The notes under the pieces were generated by a model, which was not told the DNA's origin, did not search any database, and saw nothing but the letters and a program-made list of their open reading frames with translations. This document shows, piece after piece, positions 19,094 to 28,445 of a stretch of 64,000 bases of DNA; within the stretch, counting starts at the first letter, position 1, and every line of letters starts with the position of its first letter. A program made the translations under genes and the position numbers. Origin of the DNA: Nautilia profundicola AmH (GTDB taxonomy: Bacteria; Campylobacterota; Campylobacteria; Campylobacterales; Nautiliaceae); the NCBI RefSeq assembly GCF_000021725.1, contig NC_012115.1, positions 390,501 to 454,500 on the forward strand, given 5' to 3'.

Positions 19094-19729
19094 TCAAGTT
19101 ATATATTCTTTTAACTTTTCATAATCGGTAACTTTTATGGACTTTTCGCAGTAGCATATAATGCCTTCGTTTTTTAGTTTGGAAAGGATTCTACTGAGAG
19201 TTTCAGCACTCATACCGAGTTCTTTTGCGAGAAGGTATTTTTTCTTTCTTACAAATTTTTGAGGGAAATTGAGGAGTGTATATATTACTCTTTTGGTAGC
19301 GTCGAATTTTTGGAGTTTATTAAATTCAAGTTCCTGCATGATTTGATTACTGAGCATTTTAATGATTCTATCGCTAAAAGGCGGATTTGATATATGCTTT
19401 TGAAATTTGGAGTAGTCAATTTTAATTATTTGTGACTCACTTTCACTAATCGCGCTAAGGCAGTACGGTCTGTTTTGTATTTGGGAGATTAGTCCGAAAA
19501 TATCACCGCATCCGAATTGGTTTTTAGGAATTACATTTCCTTTGAGATCTACATCATACATTAAAACCTGTCCGTATATTATTCCGTAGAAATATTTGTC
19601 TTTTTCACCTTCGTAAAAGATAATTTCTTGTTTATTATATGTTTTAATAGTTGTGTAGTTTGATATTTCTTTTAGCTGTTCGTCATCTATATTAAAAAAG
19701 AGGGAGATTTTTTTAAGTTTACTAATCAC
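19094..19729 (-). CDS. Crp/Fnr-family transcription regulator
   Basis: A 211-residue regulator: an N-terminal cyclic-nucleotide-binding-like beta-barrel (about 10-115), a long dimer helix, and a C-terminal winged helix with the helix-turn-helix AKELGMSAETLSRILSKLKNEGII. The N-terminal cysteine cluster of oxygen-sensing FNR is absent and I do not see a clear cAMP-binding set, so the signal is unknown. The ATG shares one base with the hom stop, making it the last gene of a minus-strand operon. C. jejuni encodes a comparable small family. Confidence 0.85.
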   Translation of the reverse strand: MISKLKKISLFFNIDDEQLKEISNYTTIKTYNKQEIIFYEGEKDKYFYGIIYGQVLMYDVDLKGNVIPKNQFGCGDIFGLISQIQNRPYCLSAISESESQIIKIDYSKFQKHISNPPFSDRIIKMLSNQIMQELEFNKLQKFDATKRVIYTLLNFPQKFVRKKKYLLAKELGMSAETLSRILSKLKNEGIICYCEKSIKVTDYEKLKEYIT

Positions 19730-20982
19730 TATCCCTCAATCCTGATAAAATTAATTGGTTTTATAACAAAATCAAAGTTTTCGATTTCACTGATGGCTTT
19801 TTTTACGTCTTTTTCAAGAGATTTGTGAGTTGAAAAGAGAAGTTTTACATAGCCGTTTTTAGGTTTTTGAAGGAAACTTTCTATTGATATGTTGTTTTTT
19901 GCAAGTGTGTTGGCTATTTTTTCAAGAACACCAAGTTTATCATTAACGGCAATTCTCAGATAATATTTAGTTTCAATTTCATCACTTGTTTTAAGTCTTA
20001 CTTTTTCACTTTCAAGCGGTTTTTTATATCCGAGCATCGGATTTACGTTTCCTCTTGCTATTTCGATAATATCGCTTATAACAGCACTTGCTGTAGCGTC
20101 TCCTCCGGCTCCCGGCCCGTAATACATTGTCTCACCCACAACATCACCTATAACGCTTACCGCATTCATAACTCCGTCGACTTTTGCAATCATTTGAGAG
20201 TTTTTAATTAGTGTAGGGTGGACTCTTAATTCTATTTCGTTTCCTATTTTTTTAGCAATTCCGAGAAGTTTTATTTCATAACCGAATTCTTTTGCAAATT
20301 CTATGTCTGTAAGATTGATGTTTTCAATACCTTCAATTAAAATATCTTCAGGTTTTGCGTCAATATTGTATGCAATGCTCGCAAGTATTAACAGCTTATG
20401 TGCTGCATCGAATCCGCCTACGTCAAAAGTAGGATCAGCTTCTGCGTATCCAAGTTCCTGAGCTTCTTTAAGCACTTCTGCGTAGTCTCTTCCTTTTTTC
20501 ATTTCAGTTAGTATATAGTTACAAGTACCGTTAATAATACCTTTTATTTCCTGAATATGATTAGCGCTTAGCCCATCTCTTAACGCTTTAATTATAGGAA
20601 TTCCACCTGCGACACTTGCTTCGTATTCAAAAGGCGTATTTGCGATAGACTGAAGTTCAAATCTATGATAAGCAAGAAGCGCTTTATTTGCCGTTACTAC
20701 GGCTTTATTATGTTTAAGTGCATCTTTTACCACTTCATAAGCTTCATCTACTCCACCCATAAGCTCAACTACAATATCAATTTCAGGATCTCTTGTTATT
20801 TCTTTATAATCAGTCGTAAGATGGATATTTACGTCTCTTTTTTTATTTAAATTTCTAACCACACCGCTTTTTACGATAATCTCTTTCCCGGCTCTGGCTC
20901 TAATTAAATCTCTGTTTTTTTGAAGGTTTTTTACTACGCTTAATCCTACAGTTCCGACTCCAACTATTCCTATTTTAACCAT
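19729..20982 (-). CDS. hom: Homoserine dehydrogenase
   Basis: Reduces aspartate semialdehyde to homoserine on the way to threonine and methionine. The N-terminal Rossmann [10 protein letters not shown], the catalytic-domain [16 protein letters not shown] and [11 protein letters not shown] blocks and a C-terminal ACT domain (about 345-417, a likely threonine-sensing site) are present. At 417 residues it has the standard monofunctional length. It overlaps the upstream aminotransferase by eight bases and the downstream regulator by one. Confidence 0.95.
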   Translation of the reverse strand: MVKIGIVGVGTVGLSVVKNLQKNRDLIRARAGKEIIVKSGVVRNLNKKRDVNIHLTTDYKEITRDPEIDIVVELMGGVDEAYEVVKDALKHNKAVVTANKALLAYHRFELQSIANTPFEYEASVAGGIPIIKALRDGLSANHIQEIKGIINGTCNYILTEMKKGRDYAEVLKEAQELGYAEADPTFDVGGFDAAHKLLILASIAYNIDAKPEDILIEGIENINLTDIEFAKEFGYEIKLLGIAKKIGNEIELRVHPTLIKNSQMIAKVDGVMNAVSVIGDVVGETMYYGPGAGGDATASAVISDIIEIARGNVNPMLGYKKPLESEKVRLKTSDEIETKYYLRIAVNDKLGVLEKIANTLAKNNISIESFLQKPKNGYVKLLFSTHKSLEKDVKKAISEIENFDFVIKPINFIRIEG

Positions 20983-22186
20983 TGCTTTCCTTTAATTCTT
21001 TTAAAAATCCCTTGATGTTTTTAGCCGCCTGACGAATTCTTTTTTCGTTTTCGATAAGTGCTATTCTTACGTATTCGTCGCCGTATGCTCCAAAACCGAT
21101 TCCGGGGCTTACCGCAATATGTGCTTCTGTTAAAAGTCTTTTTGAAAATTCAAGGCTTCCGAGATGTCTTGCGCATTCAGGTATTCTTGCCCATACAAAC
21201 ATACTTGCGGTCGGTTTTTCAATCTCCCACCCAGCATTTGCAAAACTTTCAATTAATACGTCACGCCTTTGTCTGTAAGTTTCTACTATGTCTTTTACCA
21301 AATGCTGATAATCCCTTAGCGCAACGGTAGCCGCTACCTGAATAGGAGTAAACATTCCGTAATCGATCCATGATTTATATTTTTGAAGGGCACCTACAAG
21401 CACCGGATTTCCTACGATAAATCCGACTCTCCATCCCGCCATATTGTAGCTTTTTGAAAGTGTAAAGCTCTCAACCGCCACTTCTTTAGCGCCTTTTGCT
21501 TCAAAAATACTTGGAGTTTTATATCCGTCAAACGTAATATCAGCATATGCGATATCGCTGATTATGTATAGTCCTTCTTCTTTTGCGAAATCGACGGCAC
21601 GCTGATAGAACTCTTTTGTAACTGTTACGGTTGTGGGATTGTGAGGGAAGTTTAATACCAAAAATTTAGGTTTTGGCACTGCTTCAATCATAGCAAGTTT
21701 AAGCTGCTCGAAAAATTCGTCTTCTTTAAGTTCGTACTTTTCGTTGTATTTAAGCTCCACTTTTCTTACACTTGCACCCGCAAGCATAAATGCATATGAA
21801 TGGATTGGATATGTTGGATCCGGAACAATCGCTACATCACCAACGTTCGTAATTGCCTGTGTTAAATGAACGTATCCTTCTTTGCTTCCCATTGTTACTA
21901 CGGCTTCAGTTTCCGGATTTAGAGAAACATTATATCGTCTTGCATACCAGTTGCAGATTGCCTCTCTTAATTTATATATCCCTTTGCTTACGGAGTATCG
22001 ATGATTTTTCGGTTTTTGTGCCGCTTCTATCAATTTGTCTACGATAGGTTTAGGAGTAGGGCCGTCAGGATTACCCATTGAAAAGTCTATGATGTCTTCT
22101 CCTGCACGTCTTGCCTGTAATTTTAGCTCGTTAATTACAGCGAAAATATAATTAGGTAATCTTTCTATTCTTTCAAAATGGTTCAT
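20975..22186 (-). CDS. Class I PLP aminotransferase (AlaC / LL-DAP aminotransferase type)
   Basis: A fold-type I aminotransferase of 403 residues. The N-terminus ([15 protein letters not shown]), NPDGPTP, the NFPHNPT loop, the PLP lysine in [12 protein letters not shown], and a substrate arginine in [13 protein letters not shown] place it in the AlaC/DapL-like subgroup. The next gene, hom, suggests a role in the aspartate family, but alanine or diaminopimelate chemistry is equally possible from sequence. The pair is conserved in Campylobacter (Cj0149c-Cj0150c). Confidence 0.85.
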   Translation of the reverse strand: MNHFERIERLPNYIFAVINELKLQARRAGEDIIDFSMGNPDGPTPKPIVDKLIEAAQKPKNHRYSVSKGIYKLREAICNWYARRYNVSLNPETEAVVTMGSKEGYVHLTQAITNVGDVAIVPDPTYPIHSYAFMLAGASVRKVELKYNEKYELKEDEFFEQLKLAMIEAVPKPKFLVLNFPHNPTTVTVTKEFYQRAVDFAKEEGLYIISDIAYADITFDGYKTPSIFEAKGAKEVAVESFTLSKSYNMAGWRVGFIVGNPVLVGALQKYKSWIDYGMFTPIQVAATVALRDYQHLVKDIVETYRQRRDVLIESFANAGWEIEKPTASMFVWARIPECARHLGSLEFSKRLLTEAHIAVSPGIGFGAYGDEYVRIALIENEKRIRQAAKNIKGFLKELKESNG

Positions 22187-22953
22187 TTGATTCCTTTAAT
22201 AAATATTCCTCTTTTAAAATTCTCTTTGGAAAACGTATCGGTTATTTTAATATATGCACATTCTGGCGGGATGTTTAAATATACGGTGTTTTGAGAATTT
22301 TCTTTTGAAATTATATTTAAAATATTTAGATTTTTGTCAAAAAACACAATATAAGGATACCAATTATCAAGTTTTGATGAATAAACTATTACTTTATTAA
22401 ATCCGTTAGGATCCAGCCAGTAAATACCTTTGGCATTTAATAATTTTATTTTTTTGTTTACAATTTTTAAAGTGTCGATATGTTCATTTTCGCAATCAAT
22501 TGTATAAATATAACTTCCGTTTTTATTGATAGATATTACATTGCACCCTTTTTGTTCGATTGATTTGCTGAAAAGCAGGGGGTCAATATAATGAGTGGAT
22601 TTCATTTCGAGTGTAATCGTATAGTTGCCGTTTTTTGTGATTTTAGTAGGATAAAAATAATAATACCCTAATGATTTCAGAGTTGAATAAAGTGTTTTTG
22701 TATTAAAGATAGGATTGTTGTTTGTAAAAATAAATGTAGGATGAATCAATTTGGGTTTATCAAAGAATATATCGAGTAAACCATTGTTTTGTAAATATTC
22801 AAGTGTTTTTGTTAATGATTTTTCATTTAATATTGGTTTTAAAAGCTCATAATATGTATTAAATTTATCTTCTCCTATTAAATTTTTAATAGTTTGAGAA
22901 TTGTTAGCAAAAAGAAAAATACAAGCAACAATTATAAAGATAACTTTTTTCAT
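22183..22953 (-). CDS. Exported protein of unknown function (Cj0151c-like position)
   Basis: 256 residues with a Sec signal peptide ([17 protein letters not shown]). I do not recognise a catalytic domain. The body is rich in Asn, Ile, Lys and Tyr, and looks mostly beta; two cysteines (in KGCNVI and DCENEH) could form a disulfide. Both ends overlap neighbours by four bases, between a RodZ-like gene and the aminotransferase; a hypothetical exported protein holds the same place in C. jejuni. A cell-envelope role is inference from the neighbour. Confidence 0.75.
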   Translation of the reverse strand: MKKVIFIIVACIFLFANNSQTIKNLIGEDKFNTYYELLKPILNEKSLTKTLEYLQNNGLLDIFFDKPKLIHPTFIFTNNNPIFNTKTLYSTLKSLGYYYFYPTKITKNGNYTITLEMKSTHYIDPLLFSKSIEQKGCNVISINKNGSYIYTIDCENEHIDTLKIVNKKIKLLNAKGIYWLDPNGFNKVIVYSSKLDNWYPYIVFFDKNLNILNIISKENSQNTVYLNIPPECAYIKITDTFSKENFKRGIFIKGIK

Positions 22954-23768
22954 TTTTCATACCTGTTAGGTTTTTTTAAATATTCGACTTTTCCGTTTTT
23001 AAATAAAATTCTTGTAATTTTTTTAGTTTCAGGTGTTATAGTCTGGTTACCGTAATTGATGGTTATATTGCCATGACCGAATTTTACGTACCAGTTAGCT
23101 CCAATTAAAGTTTTCGGATTGCTTGTTAAATATTCCACTGTTTTATTGGTGTCAAGATTTATTGCTTTAAACCATACTCTTTCATTTGGGTAAATTTCAA
23201 CTGTTTTAGGTGCTATAGTTTTAGTGTTTTGGCTATTTTTTGTGTTATTAATGACTGCTTTTTCTTGGGGAGTTGTTTTTTTACTTACTGTTTGGTGAGA
23301 TGATTCGGGCATGGAAATATTCTGTTTATTGTTTTCAAGTTTTGTTTCGGGAGCAGTTTCTGTAATGTTTTCGTCAGTATTAGGAGGCATAAATGCGGTT
23401 TTGTTAATTTCGTTTAAATTCTCTTTTTCTACTGATCCGTATTTGTTATATAAAAGATAAGCACCCAAAGAAAAAAGTATGACCGCTAAGATAAAAAGTA
23501 ATAATGTGTTGTGTTTTTTGGGTTCTTCAAGTTCTATTTCGCTATTTTGAGTATGAGTGTGGTTAGTTGCTTCGTTATATTCTTCAATTAATTCACTTAA
23601 ATCAACGTTAAATTCTTTTTCTATAATTCTTATAAATCCTAAAAATTTAACTCTTTGTATTTTTTCAAACTCTTTATTTTTAATGTATCTGAGGGATATA
23701 GGTGAAATTCTTGTGCGTTTGTTTATTATTTCAATAGAGTATTGTTCAAAAAAATCATTTGCATTCAT
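22950..23768 (-). CDS. RodZ-like membrane protein with N-terminal helix-turn-helix
   Basis: About 272 residues: a cytoplasmic HTH-like domain (1-60), a single transmembrane helix (LLLFILAVILFSLGAYLLY, about residues 90-110), a Thr/Asn/Lys-rich linker, and a C-terminal periplasmic beta domain. This is the layout of RodZ, which links MreB to the cell wall machinery, though the sequence is divergent. I chose ATG 23768 because AGGA lies six bases before it; an ATG at 23783 gives a longer product but has no site. It overlaps rlmB by 14 bases. Confidence 0.7.
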   Translation of the reverse strand: MNANDFFEQYSIEIINKRTRISPISLRYIKNKEFEKIQRVKFLGFIRIIEKEFNVDLSELIEEYNEATNHTHTQNSEIELEEPKKHNTLLLFILAVILFSLGAYLLYNKYGSVEKENLNEINKTAFMPPNTDENITETAPETKLENNKQNISMPESSHQTVSKKTTPQEKAVINNTKNSQNTKTIAPKTVEIYPNERVWFKAINLDTNKTVEYLTSNPKTLIGANWYVKFGHGNITINYGNQTITPETKKITRILFKNGKVEYLKKPNRYEK

Positions 23769-24420
23769 TTGTAATCCTATCAATTAGTATTCCTGCTGCA
23801 ACTGATACATTTAGAGAATCAAAACCGTTTTTCATTTCGATACTTAAAATTTTATCAAGTTTTTCTTTTACTTTTTTCTTTAAACCTTCACCCTCATTCC
23901 CTAATATTAGTGCAAGTTTATCGGCTTCTATTTTGCATTCTCCTCCCATGTCGGCACCTGCTATTATATAACCTTTTGTTTTTAATATATTGATTAAATC
24001 TAAAATGTTATGATAAGTTAATATTTTCATATCAAGAGCGGCGCCCGCACTGGTTCTGATAACCTGAGGCCATTTTAATTCTTTGATTCCAGTGATAATT
24101 AGTAAATCAACGCCTAAAGCGTAAGCGGTTCTTGTAATGGCTCCGATATTTCCCATATCCGTAACACCGTCTAATATAACGATTTTATTACCTGTAATTT
24201 CCCATTCCCCCGGAGTGAAATCAATTTTTGCAAAATATCCCTGATGATTCCCGTTTCTGCTGATTTTTTGAGCTGTTTTGTTGTCTATGAAATTTATTTT
24301 GAATTGCTTCAGTTTATTTAATTCTTTTTTATCTAATTTTTTTGCTATAAGAAGTTCTTTAACAATATTCCCGTGTTTTTGAATTATATATTCTACTACT
24401 CTTTTTCCGTATACTATCAT
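23755..24420 (-). CDS. rlmB: TrmH-family 23S rRNA 2'-O-methyltransferase (RlmB-like)
   Basis: A SPOUT methyltransferase of 221 residues. The N-terminal substrate-binding region is short; the catalytic domain carries the three knot motifs: NIGAITRTAYALGVD, LILGNEGEGL and LNVSVAAGILI. RlmB methylates G2251 in the peptidyl transferase loop; other TrmH members modify tRNA, so the target is inference. First gene of the minus-strand run down to the Crp-like regulator. Confidence 0.85.
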   Translation of the reverse strand: MIVYGKRVVEYIIQKHGNIVKELLIAKKLDKKELNKLKQFKINFIDNKTAQKISRNGNHQGYFAKIDFTPGEWEITGNKIVILDGVTDMGNIGAITRTAYALGVDLLIITGIKELKWPQVIRTSAGAALDMKILTYHNILDLINILKTKGYIIAGADMGGECKIEADKLALILGNEGEGLKKKVKEKLDKILSIEMKNGFDSLNVSVAAGILIDRITNECK

Positions 24421-24440
24421 AGTGATATTTTACCATAATT

Positions 24441-24566
24441 AAGAAGTGAAAAGTGAATAATCAAAAGTTAAAAATGAAAGAAAGTTATTAAAGTTATTGA
24501 AGTTATTGAAGGTTAAAATACATAAACCTAAACAACATTAAAAACTTCAAAACTTAATAACTTTAA
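24441..24566. repeat. Fold-back spacer of 7- and 9-base units upstream of rlmB
   Basis: AAGTGAA-type heptamers (24441-24480), then three 9-base units AAGTTATTA/AAGTTATTG (24482-24513), then complementary units AACTTC/AACTTAATAACTTT (24541-24566). No gene seen. It lies between metK (minus strand, 3' end 24571) and the next minus-strand gene upstream only in the sense of coordinates: transcription of metK ends into it. Confidence 0.55.
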
Positions 24567-24570
24567 ATTT

Positions 24571-25719
24571 CTATTTAAGTCCTAAAAAATCTTTGATTTC
24601 TTCCACTTTATTCAGTTTTTCCCAAGAAAATTCTTCTCTACCGAAATGTCCGTAAGCCGCTGTGTTTTTGTAAATCGGTTTTAAAAGATCAAGTGAATCG
24701 ATAATACCTTTAGGTGTAAGGTTGAATATCTTTCTTACCGCATCTTCGATTTTTCTTTCATCTACTTTTGCAGTTCCGTGAGAATCCACATAAATACTTA
24801 CAGGCTCAACAACACCGATTGCGTATGCGATTTGTACGGTGATTTTATCAGCCGCACCTGCAGCTACAAGGTTTTTAGCTACGTGTCTTGCCGCATAAGC
24901 GCCGCTTCTGTCGACTTTTGTAGGATCTTTTCCACTGAAAGCTCCTCCGCCGTGAGGTGCCGCTCCTCCGTATGTATCAACGATAATTTTTCTACCTGTA
25001 AGACCCGCATCTCCCTGAGGTCCGCCGATAACGAATTTTCCAGTAGGGTTGATAAAGTACTCAACGTTTTTACTTAGCATATTTGCCGGAATTACTTTTT
25101 TGATAACTTCTTCGATAACCGCTTCTTTGATTTCCGAATAGTTGATATCAGGTTCGTGCTGTGTTGAAACTACTACTTTTTCAACGCTTACAGGTTTACC
25201 GTCTACGTATTTTACGCTTACCTGTGCTTTACCGTCAGGTCTTAGCCAAGGGATAATTGCTTCTTTTCTTGCAACCGATAATCTTTTAGTCAGTTTATGA
25301 GCAAGCATAATTGGAAGCGGCATAAGTTCAGGTGTTTCCGTACATGCGTAACCGAACATCATTCCCTGGTCACCCGCACCGATTTCTTCTCCTCTTTCAA
25401 CTCCCTGTCTGATATCCGGGCTCTGTTCTCCGATTCCGTTTAAAACTCCCGCAGTTCTGTAATCAAATCCGTATCTTGCGTCTGTATATCCGATTTCTCT
25501 TACAACTTCCCTTGCTATTTCCTGCATTGGAGCATAAGTTATAGTTTTTAGCTCTCCCGCTATTACACAAAACCCGTTGCTAAGAAGCGTCTCACATGCT
25601 ACTTTTGCGTTTTTGTCTCTTTCTATAATATAATCGAGTATTGCATCGCTGATTTGGTCCGCCATTTTATCAGGGTGACCTTCTGTTACCGATTCACTTG
25701 AAAAAAGATATTCTCTCAT
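24571..25719 (-). CDS. metK: S-adenosylmethionine synthetase
   Basis: Makes SAM from methionine and ATP. Motifs: [16 protein letters not shown] at the N-terminus, [12 protein letters not shown] (the flexible gate), and the glycine-rich ATP loop [22 protein letters not shown], given here in two parts ([11 protein letters not shown] and [11 protein letters not shown]). Length 382 is typical. CAAGGAGATTTT precedes the ATG. Together with LuxS and MetE this supplies the methyl cycle. I saw no SAM riboswitch in the upstream 100 bases, which are filled by repeats. Confidence 0.97.
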   Translation of the reverse strand: MREYLFSSESVTEGHPDKMADQISDAILDYIIERDKNAKVACETLLSNGFCVIAGELKTITYAPMQEIAREVVREIGYTDARYGFDYRTAGVLNGIGEQSPDIRQGVERGEEIGAGDQGMMFGYACTETPELMPLPIMLAHKLTKRLSVARKEAIIPWLRPDGKAQVSVKYVDGKPVSVEKVVVSTQHEPDINYSEIKEAVIEEVIKKVIPANMLSKNVEYFINPTGKFVIGGPQGDAGLTGRKIIVDTYGGAAPHGGGAFSGKDPTKVDRSGAYAARHVAKNLVAAGAADKITVQIAYAIGVVEPVSIYVDSHGTAKVDERKIEDAVRKIFNLTPKGIIDSLDLLKPIYKNTAAYGHFGREEFSWEKLNKVEEIKDFLGLK

Positions 25720-25750
25720 AACAAAATCTCCTTGAGAATTTTTAATTAGA

Positions 25751-25756
25751 AGTATA
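25751..25756 (-). promoter_or_regulatory. Candidate -10 element of metK
   Basis: On the minus strand ATGC-TATACT lies about 32 bases before the metK ATG, just downstream of a repeat fold. Confidence 0.45.
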
Positions 25757-25768
25757 GCATAAAATATT

Positions 25769-25848
25769 AAGTGTAAAGTTAAAAGTTAAAAGTGAAAAAT
25801 TACTGTTTTATAAACCGTTTTACACTTTTCACTTTTCATTTTTCACTT
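25769..25848. repeat. Fold-back pair of heptamer arms upstream of metK
   Basis: Left arm (25769-25802) of AAAGTTA/AAAGTGA heptamers; right arm (25821-25848) of CACTTTT/CATTTTT heptamers, its rough complement, separated by 18 bases. The right arm includes the stop codon and last codons of the 87-residue protein (25829-25831 is its TGA), so the fold sits exactly where transcription of that gene should end. Confidence 0.65.
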
Positions 25849-26092
25849 GTTTCAGGCATTCTTTAGAGGCTTTTCTTATAAAGTTTAACACTTCCGGCGA
25901 GGCGGAATTGTAGCTGAAATAGTGATATGTGAATCTGTCTGTTATTTTATCGTAAACACATTCGCAGTAATCGTATTTGTGAGTTTGTAGATTTGAATTT
26001 TGCATACAATCATGAATAAATTTGAATTTGAAATCAAGTGGATAATAAAAAGAAAAAGCAAAAAGGGGTAAAAAAAGCAGGAGCTTTTTCAT
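25829..26092 (-). CDS. Small exported cysteine-rich protein, unknown function
   Basis: 87 residues with a signal peptide (KKLLLFLPLFAFSF). The mature part has four cysteines (C29, C43, C45, C80), with YCECVYDKITDRFTYHY in the middle, so two disulfides or metal binding in the periplasm are possible. Its ATG shares one base with the metE stop, so it is co-translated with metE, but a functional link is not evident. The last five residues are encoded by a heptamer repeat (KNEK then stop), which suggests that the original C-terminus was replaced. Confidence 0.65.
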   Translation of the reverse strand: MKKLLLFLPLFAFSFYYPLDFKFKFIHDCMQNSNLQTHKYDYCECVYDKITDRFTYHYFSYNSASPEVLNFIRKASKECLKQVKNEK

Positions 26093-28347
26093 TATTTAAG
26101 TTTAGCTCTTACTTCTTTTGCAGCTTTTACCATGTTTTCAAGGCTTGGTTTAACTTCTTCCCATTTTCTTGTTTTAAGACCGCAGTCAGGGTTAACCCAT
26201 ACTTTCTCTGCAGGTAATACTTCAAGGATAGCTTCGATCTGTTCTACCATCTCTTCAGTGCTTGGGATTCTCGGGCTGTGGATATCGTAAACACCAGGTC
26301 CGATTTCACCTTTGTATCCTCTTTCTTTAAAGATTTTAAGTAGGCTGTTGTCGCTTCTTGCGTTTTCAATTGAGATAACGTCAGCGTCCATATCTTCAAT
26401 AGCGTCCATAATGTCGCTGAATTCAGAATAACACATATGAGTGTGGATCTGAGTTTCAGGTTTTACGCTGCTTGTTGTAATTCTGAAGCTCGTAATAGCC
26501 CAGTCTTCATATTCAGCTCTTTTTTCGTTTCTAAGCGGATAACCTTCTCTAAGTGCCGCTTCGTCAACCTGGATAACTTTAATTCCTGCAGCTTCAAGAG
26601 CTTCAACTTCGTCTCTGATTGCGATAGCCATTTGATAAGCAGTTGTTCTTTTGCTTTGATCATCTCTAACAAATGACCAGTTAAGCATTGTAACAGGACC
26701 TGTTAGCATTCCTTTCATAGGTCTGTCTGTTAGGCTTTGAGCGTATACAGTCCATTCAACAGTCATATCTTTAGGTCTGCTTACGTCTCCGAAAATTAGA
26801 GGTGGTTTAACACATCTACTACCGTAACTTTGAACCCATCCGTTTTGTGAAAACGCAACACCTTTAAGCTGCTCACCGAAGTATTCAACCATGTCGTTTC
26901 TTTCGAACTCACCGTGTACAAGTACGTCGATGTCGATTGCTTCTTGATATTCAACAAGGTCTTTAATCATTGCTTTGATTTGAGTTTTATATTCTTCTTC
27001 ACTAATTACACCGTTTTTATAGTCTCTTCTAAGTTTTCTTAGTTCAGGTGTCTGTGGGAACGAACCGATTGTTGTTGTAGGAAGGATAGGGTATTTTAGG
27101 TTTTCGTGCTGTAGTTTGATTCTCTCTTCAAACGGAACGCTTCTGTGTTTGTCTTTGTCAGTAAGGTTAGAAACTCTATCTTTAACTACAGGATCGTGGA
27201 TTTTGTCGCTTGTTTTTCTTGTAGCGATTGCGATTTTATTACCTTCAAGAACTTCTTTTTCGTATTCGTTAAGTTCTTCACCTCTGAAAAGTTTTTCGAT
27301 TACTCTGATTTCATCAAGTTTTTCAAGAGCGTATGAAATCCAAGATTTGATGTCCTCATCCATTTTTGTTTCGTATTTAAGAGTGTACGGTACGTGTAAT
27401 AATGAACAGCTGCTTCCTACCATGATTTTGTCAGCGTCGTATGTTTCAGCGATACCTTTTAGGAATTCTACTGATTTTTCGATGTCGTTAACCCATACGT
27501 TTCTACCGTTAACGATACCGATACCTACGATTTTACCCGCATCCGCAAGAGCTTTAATACTGTTTTCGCTTCCCGCTACGAAATCTAAAAACATACCTTT
27601 AATAGGAGTAGTCGCAAGTACTTCGTTTGCTTCGTTTGAATGTTCAAAGTATGTAGCTACGAAAATATCTGCAAGTCCGCCGAGTTTATCGTAAACTTTT
27701 TTAAGTGTTTCAAGATCTTTTTTTGTAGGGTTAGTTACGAAATAAGGTTCGTCTAACTGAATAGTATTTACACCTAACGCTTTGATTTGAGCGATTAAAT
27801 CTTCATATACAGGGATCAGTTTTTCGATAATTTCATCTTCGCTTCCGTTTACGATTTTTGAAAGTTTAACGAATGTAATAGGTCCTACGAAGTTAACTTT
27901 TGCATTGATTCCAAGTTCTTTCGCTTCAGCAAGTTCGATTTTGATTTTGTCAATACTTGCTTTGAAATCCATATTAACGTCAAGTTCAGGAACGATGTAG
28001 TGGTAGTTTGTGTTGAACCATTTTGTCATTTCCATCGCTTTGTGGTTTGCGTCACCTCTTGCGATTGCGAAATATCTGTCCATGCAGTTGTCGATATCTT
28101 TGTATCTCTCAGGAATAGCGTTAAGCATAGTCATGGCATCGATCATGTTGTCATAAAAACTGAAGTCGTTTACACTGATTAGATCAATTCCAGCGTTTTT
28201 CTGATAAGTCCAGTGTCTTTTTCTTAGTTCTGATGCGGTTTTTTGAAGTTCCTGCTGAGTAGATTTACCAGCCCAGTAGCTTTCAAGCGCTTTTTTAAGT
28301 TCTCTTTGTTCACCGATTCTTGGGAACCCGATAACGTAAGTAGCCAT
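26092..28347 (-). CDS. metE: Cobalamin-independent methionine synthase
   Basis: Transfers the methyl group of 5-methyltetrahydropteroyl-tri-glutamate to homocysteine. At 751 residues it has both barrels. The zinc site in the C-terminal barrel is recognisable: His and Cys in HTHMCYSEF, Glu in ISIENARSD and Cys in VNPDCGLKTRKW. It closes the cycle with luxS and metK. A -10 box lies close upstream, leaving a leader of only about 15-20 bases, too short for a riboswitch. Confidence 0.97.
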   Translation of the reverse strand: MATYVIGFPRIGEQRELKKALESYWAGKSTQQELQKTASELRKRHWTYQKNAGIDLISVNDFSFYDNMIDAMTMLNAIPERYKDIDNCMDRYFAIARGDANHKAMEMTKWFNTNYHYIVPELDVNMDFKASIDKIKIELAEAKELGINAKVNFVGPITFVKLSKIVNGSEDEIIEKLIPVYEDLIAQIKALGVNTIQLDEPYFVTNPTKKDLETLKKVYDKLGGLADIFVATYFEHSNEANEVLATTPIKGMFLDFVAGSENSIKALADAGKIVGIGIVNGRNVWVNDIEKSVEFLKGIAETYDADKIMVGSSCSLLHVPYTLKYETKMDEDIKSWISYALEKLDEIRVIEKLFRGEELNEYEKEVLEGNKIAIATRKTSDKIHDPVVKDRVSNLTDKDKHRSVPFEERIKLQHENLKYPILPTTTIGSFPQTPELRKLRRDYKNGVISEEEYKTQIKAMIKDLVEYQEAIDIDVLVHGEFERNDMVEYFGEQLKGVAFSQNGWVQSYGSRCVKPPLIFGDVSRPKDMTVEWTVYAQSLTDRPMKGMLTGPVTMLNWSFVRDDQSKRTTAYQMAIAIRDEVEALEAAGIKVIQVDEAALREGYPLRNEKRAEYEDWAITSFRITTSSVKPETQIHTHMCYSEFSDIMDAIEDMDADVISIENARSDNSLLKIFKERGYKGEIGPGVYDIHSPRIPSTEEMVEQIEAILEVLPAEKVWVNPDCGLKTRKWEEVKPSLENMVKAAKEVRAKLK

Positions 28348-28368
28348 TAGTGTCCTTTTTTAAGCGGA

Positions 28369-28374
28369 ATTATA
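28369..28374 (-). promoter_or_regulatory. -10 element of metE
   Basis: Minus-strand ATGC-TATAAT 22 bases before the metE ATG; the region just upstream, where a -35 would be, is made of octamer repeats. Confidence 0.6.
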
Positions 28375-28375
28375 G

Positions 28376-28445
28376 CATAAAAAAGTAGTTAAGTTGTGAA
28401 GTAGTTAAGTTGTGAAGTTATAATTATTTTCACAACTTAATTACT
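28376..28445 (-). terminator. Repeat-derived hairpin terminator between the 28.4-29.5 kb gene and metE
   Basis: On the minus strand AGTAATTAAGTTGTGAA (28445-28429) can pair with TTCACAACTTAACTACT, present twice in tandem (28416-28400 and 28400-28384), 16 of 17 pairs; the second copy runs straight into CTTTTTTATG. The fold starts at the stop codon of the upstream gene (28441-28443). The arms are octamer units AGTTGTGA/AGTAGTTA of the family also found at 53.8, 56.9 and 58.8 kb. Confidence 0.7.

Noticed and set aside
25720-25828. SAM riboswitch before metK
   Set aside because: Only heptamer repeats and a -10 box were seen; no conserved riboswitch core recognised.
27116-27694. 192-codon ORF opposite metE
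   Set aside because: Shadow of a strongly conserved metE frame; no ribosome binding site and no family resemblance.
28348-28440. SAM or cobalamin riboswitch before metE
   Set aside because: The likely -10 box leaves a leader of about 15-20 bases; the region upstream is octamer repeat.
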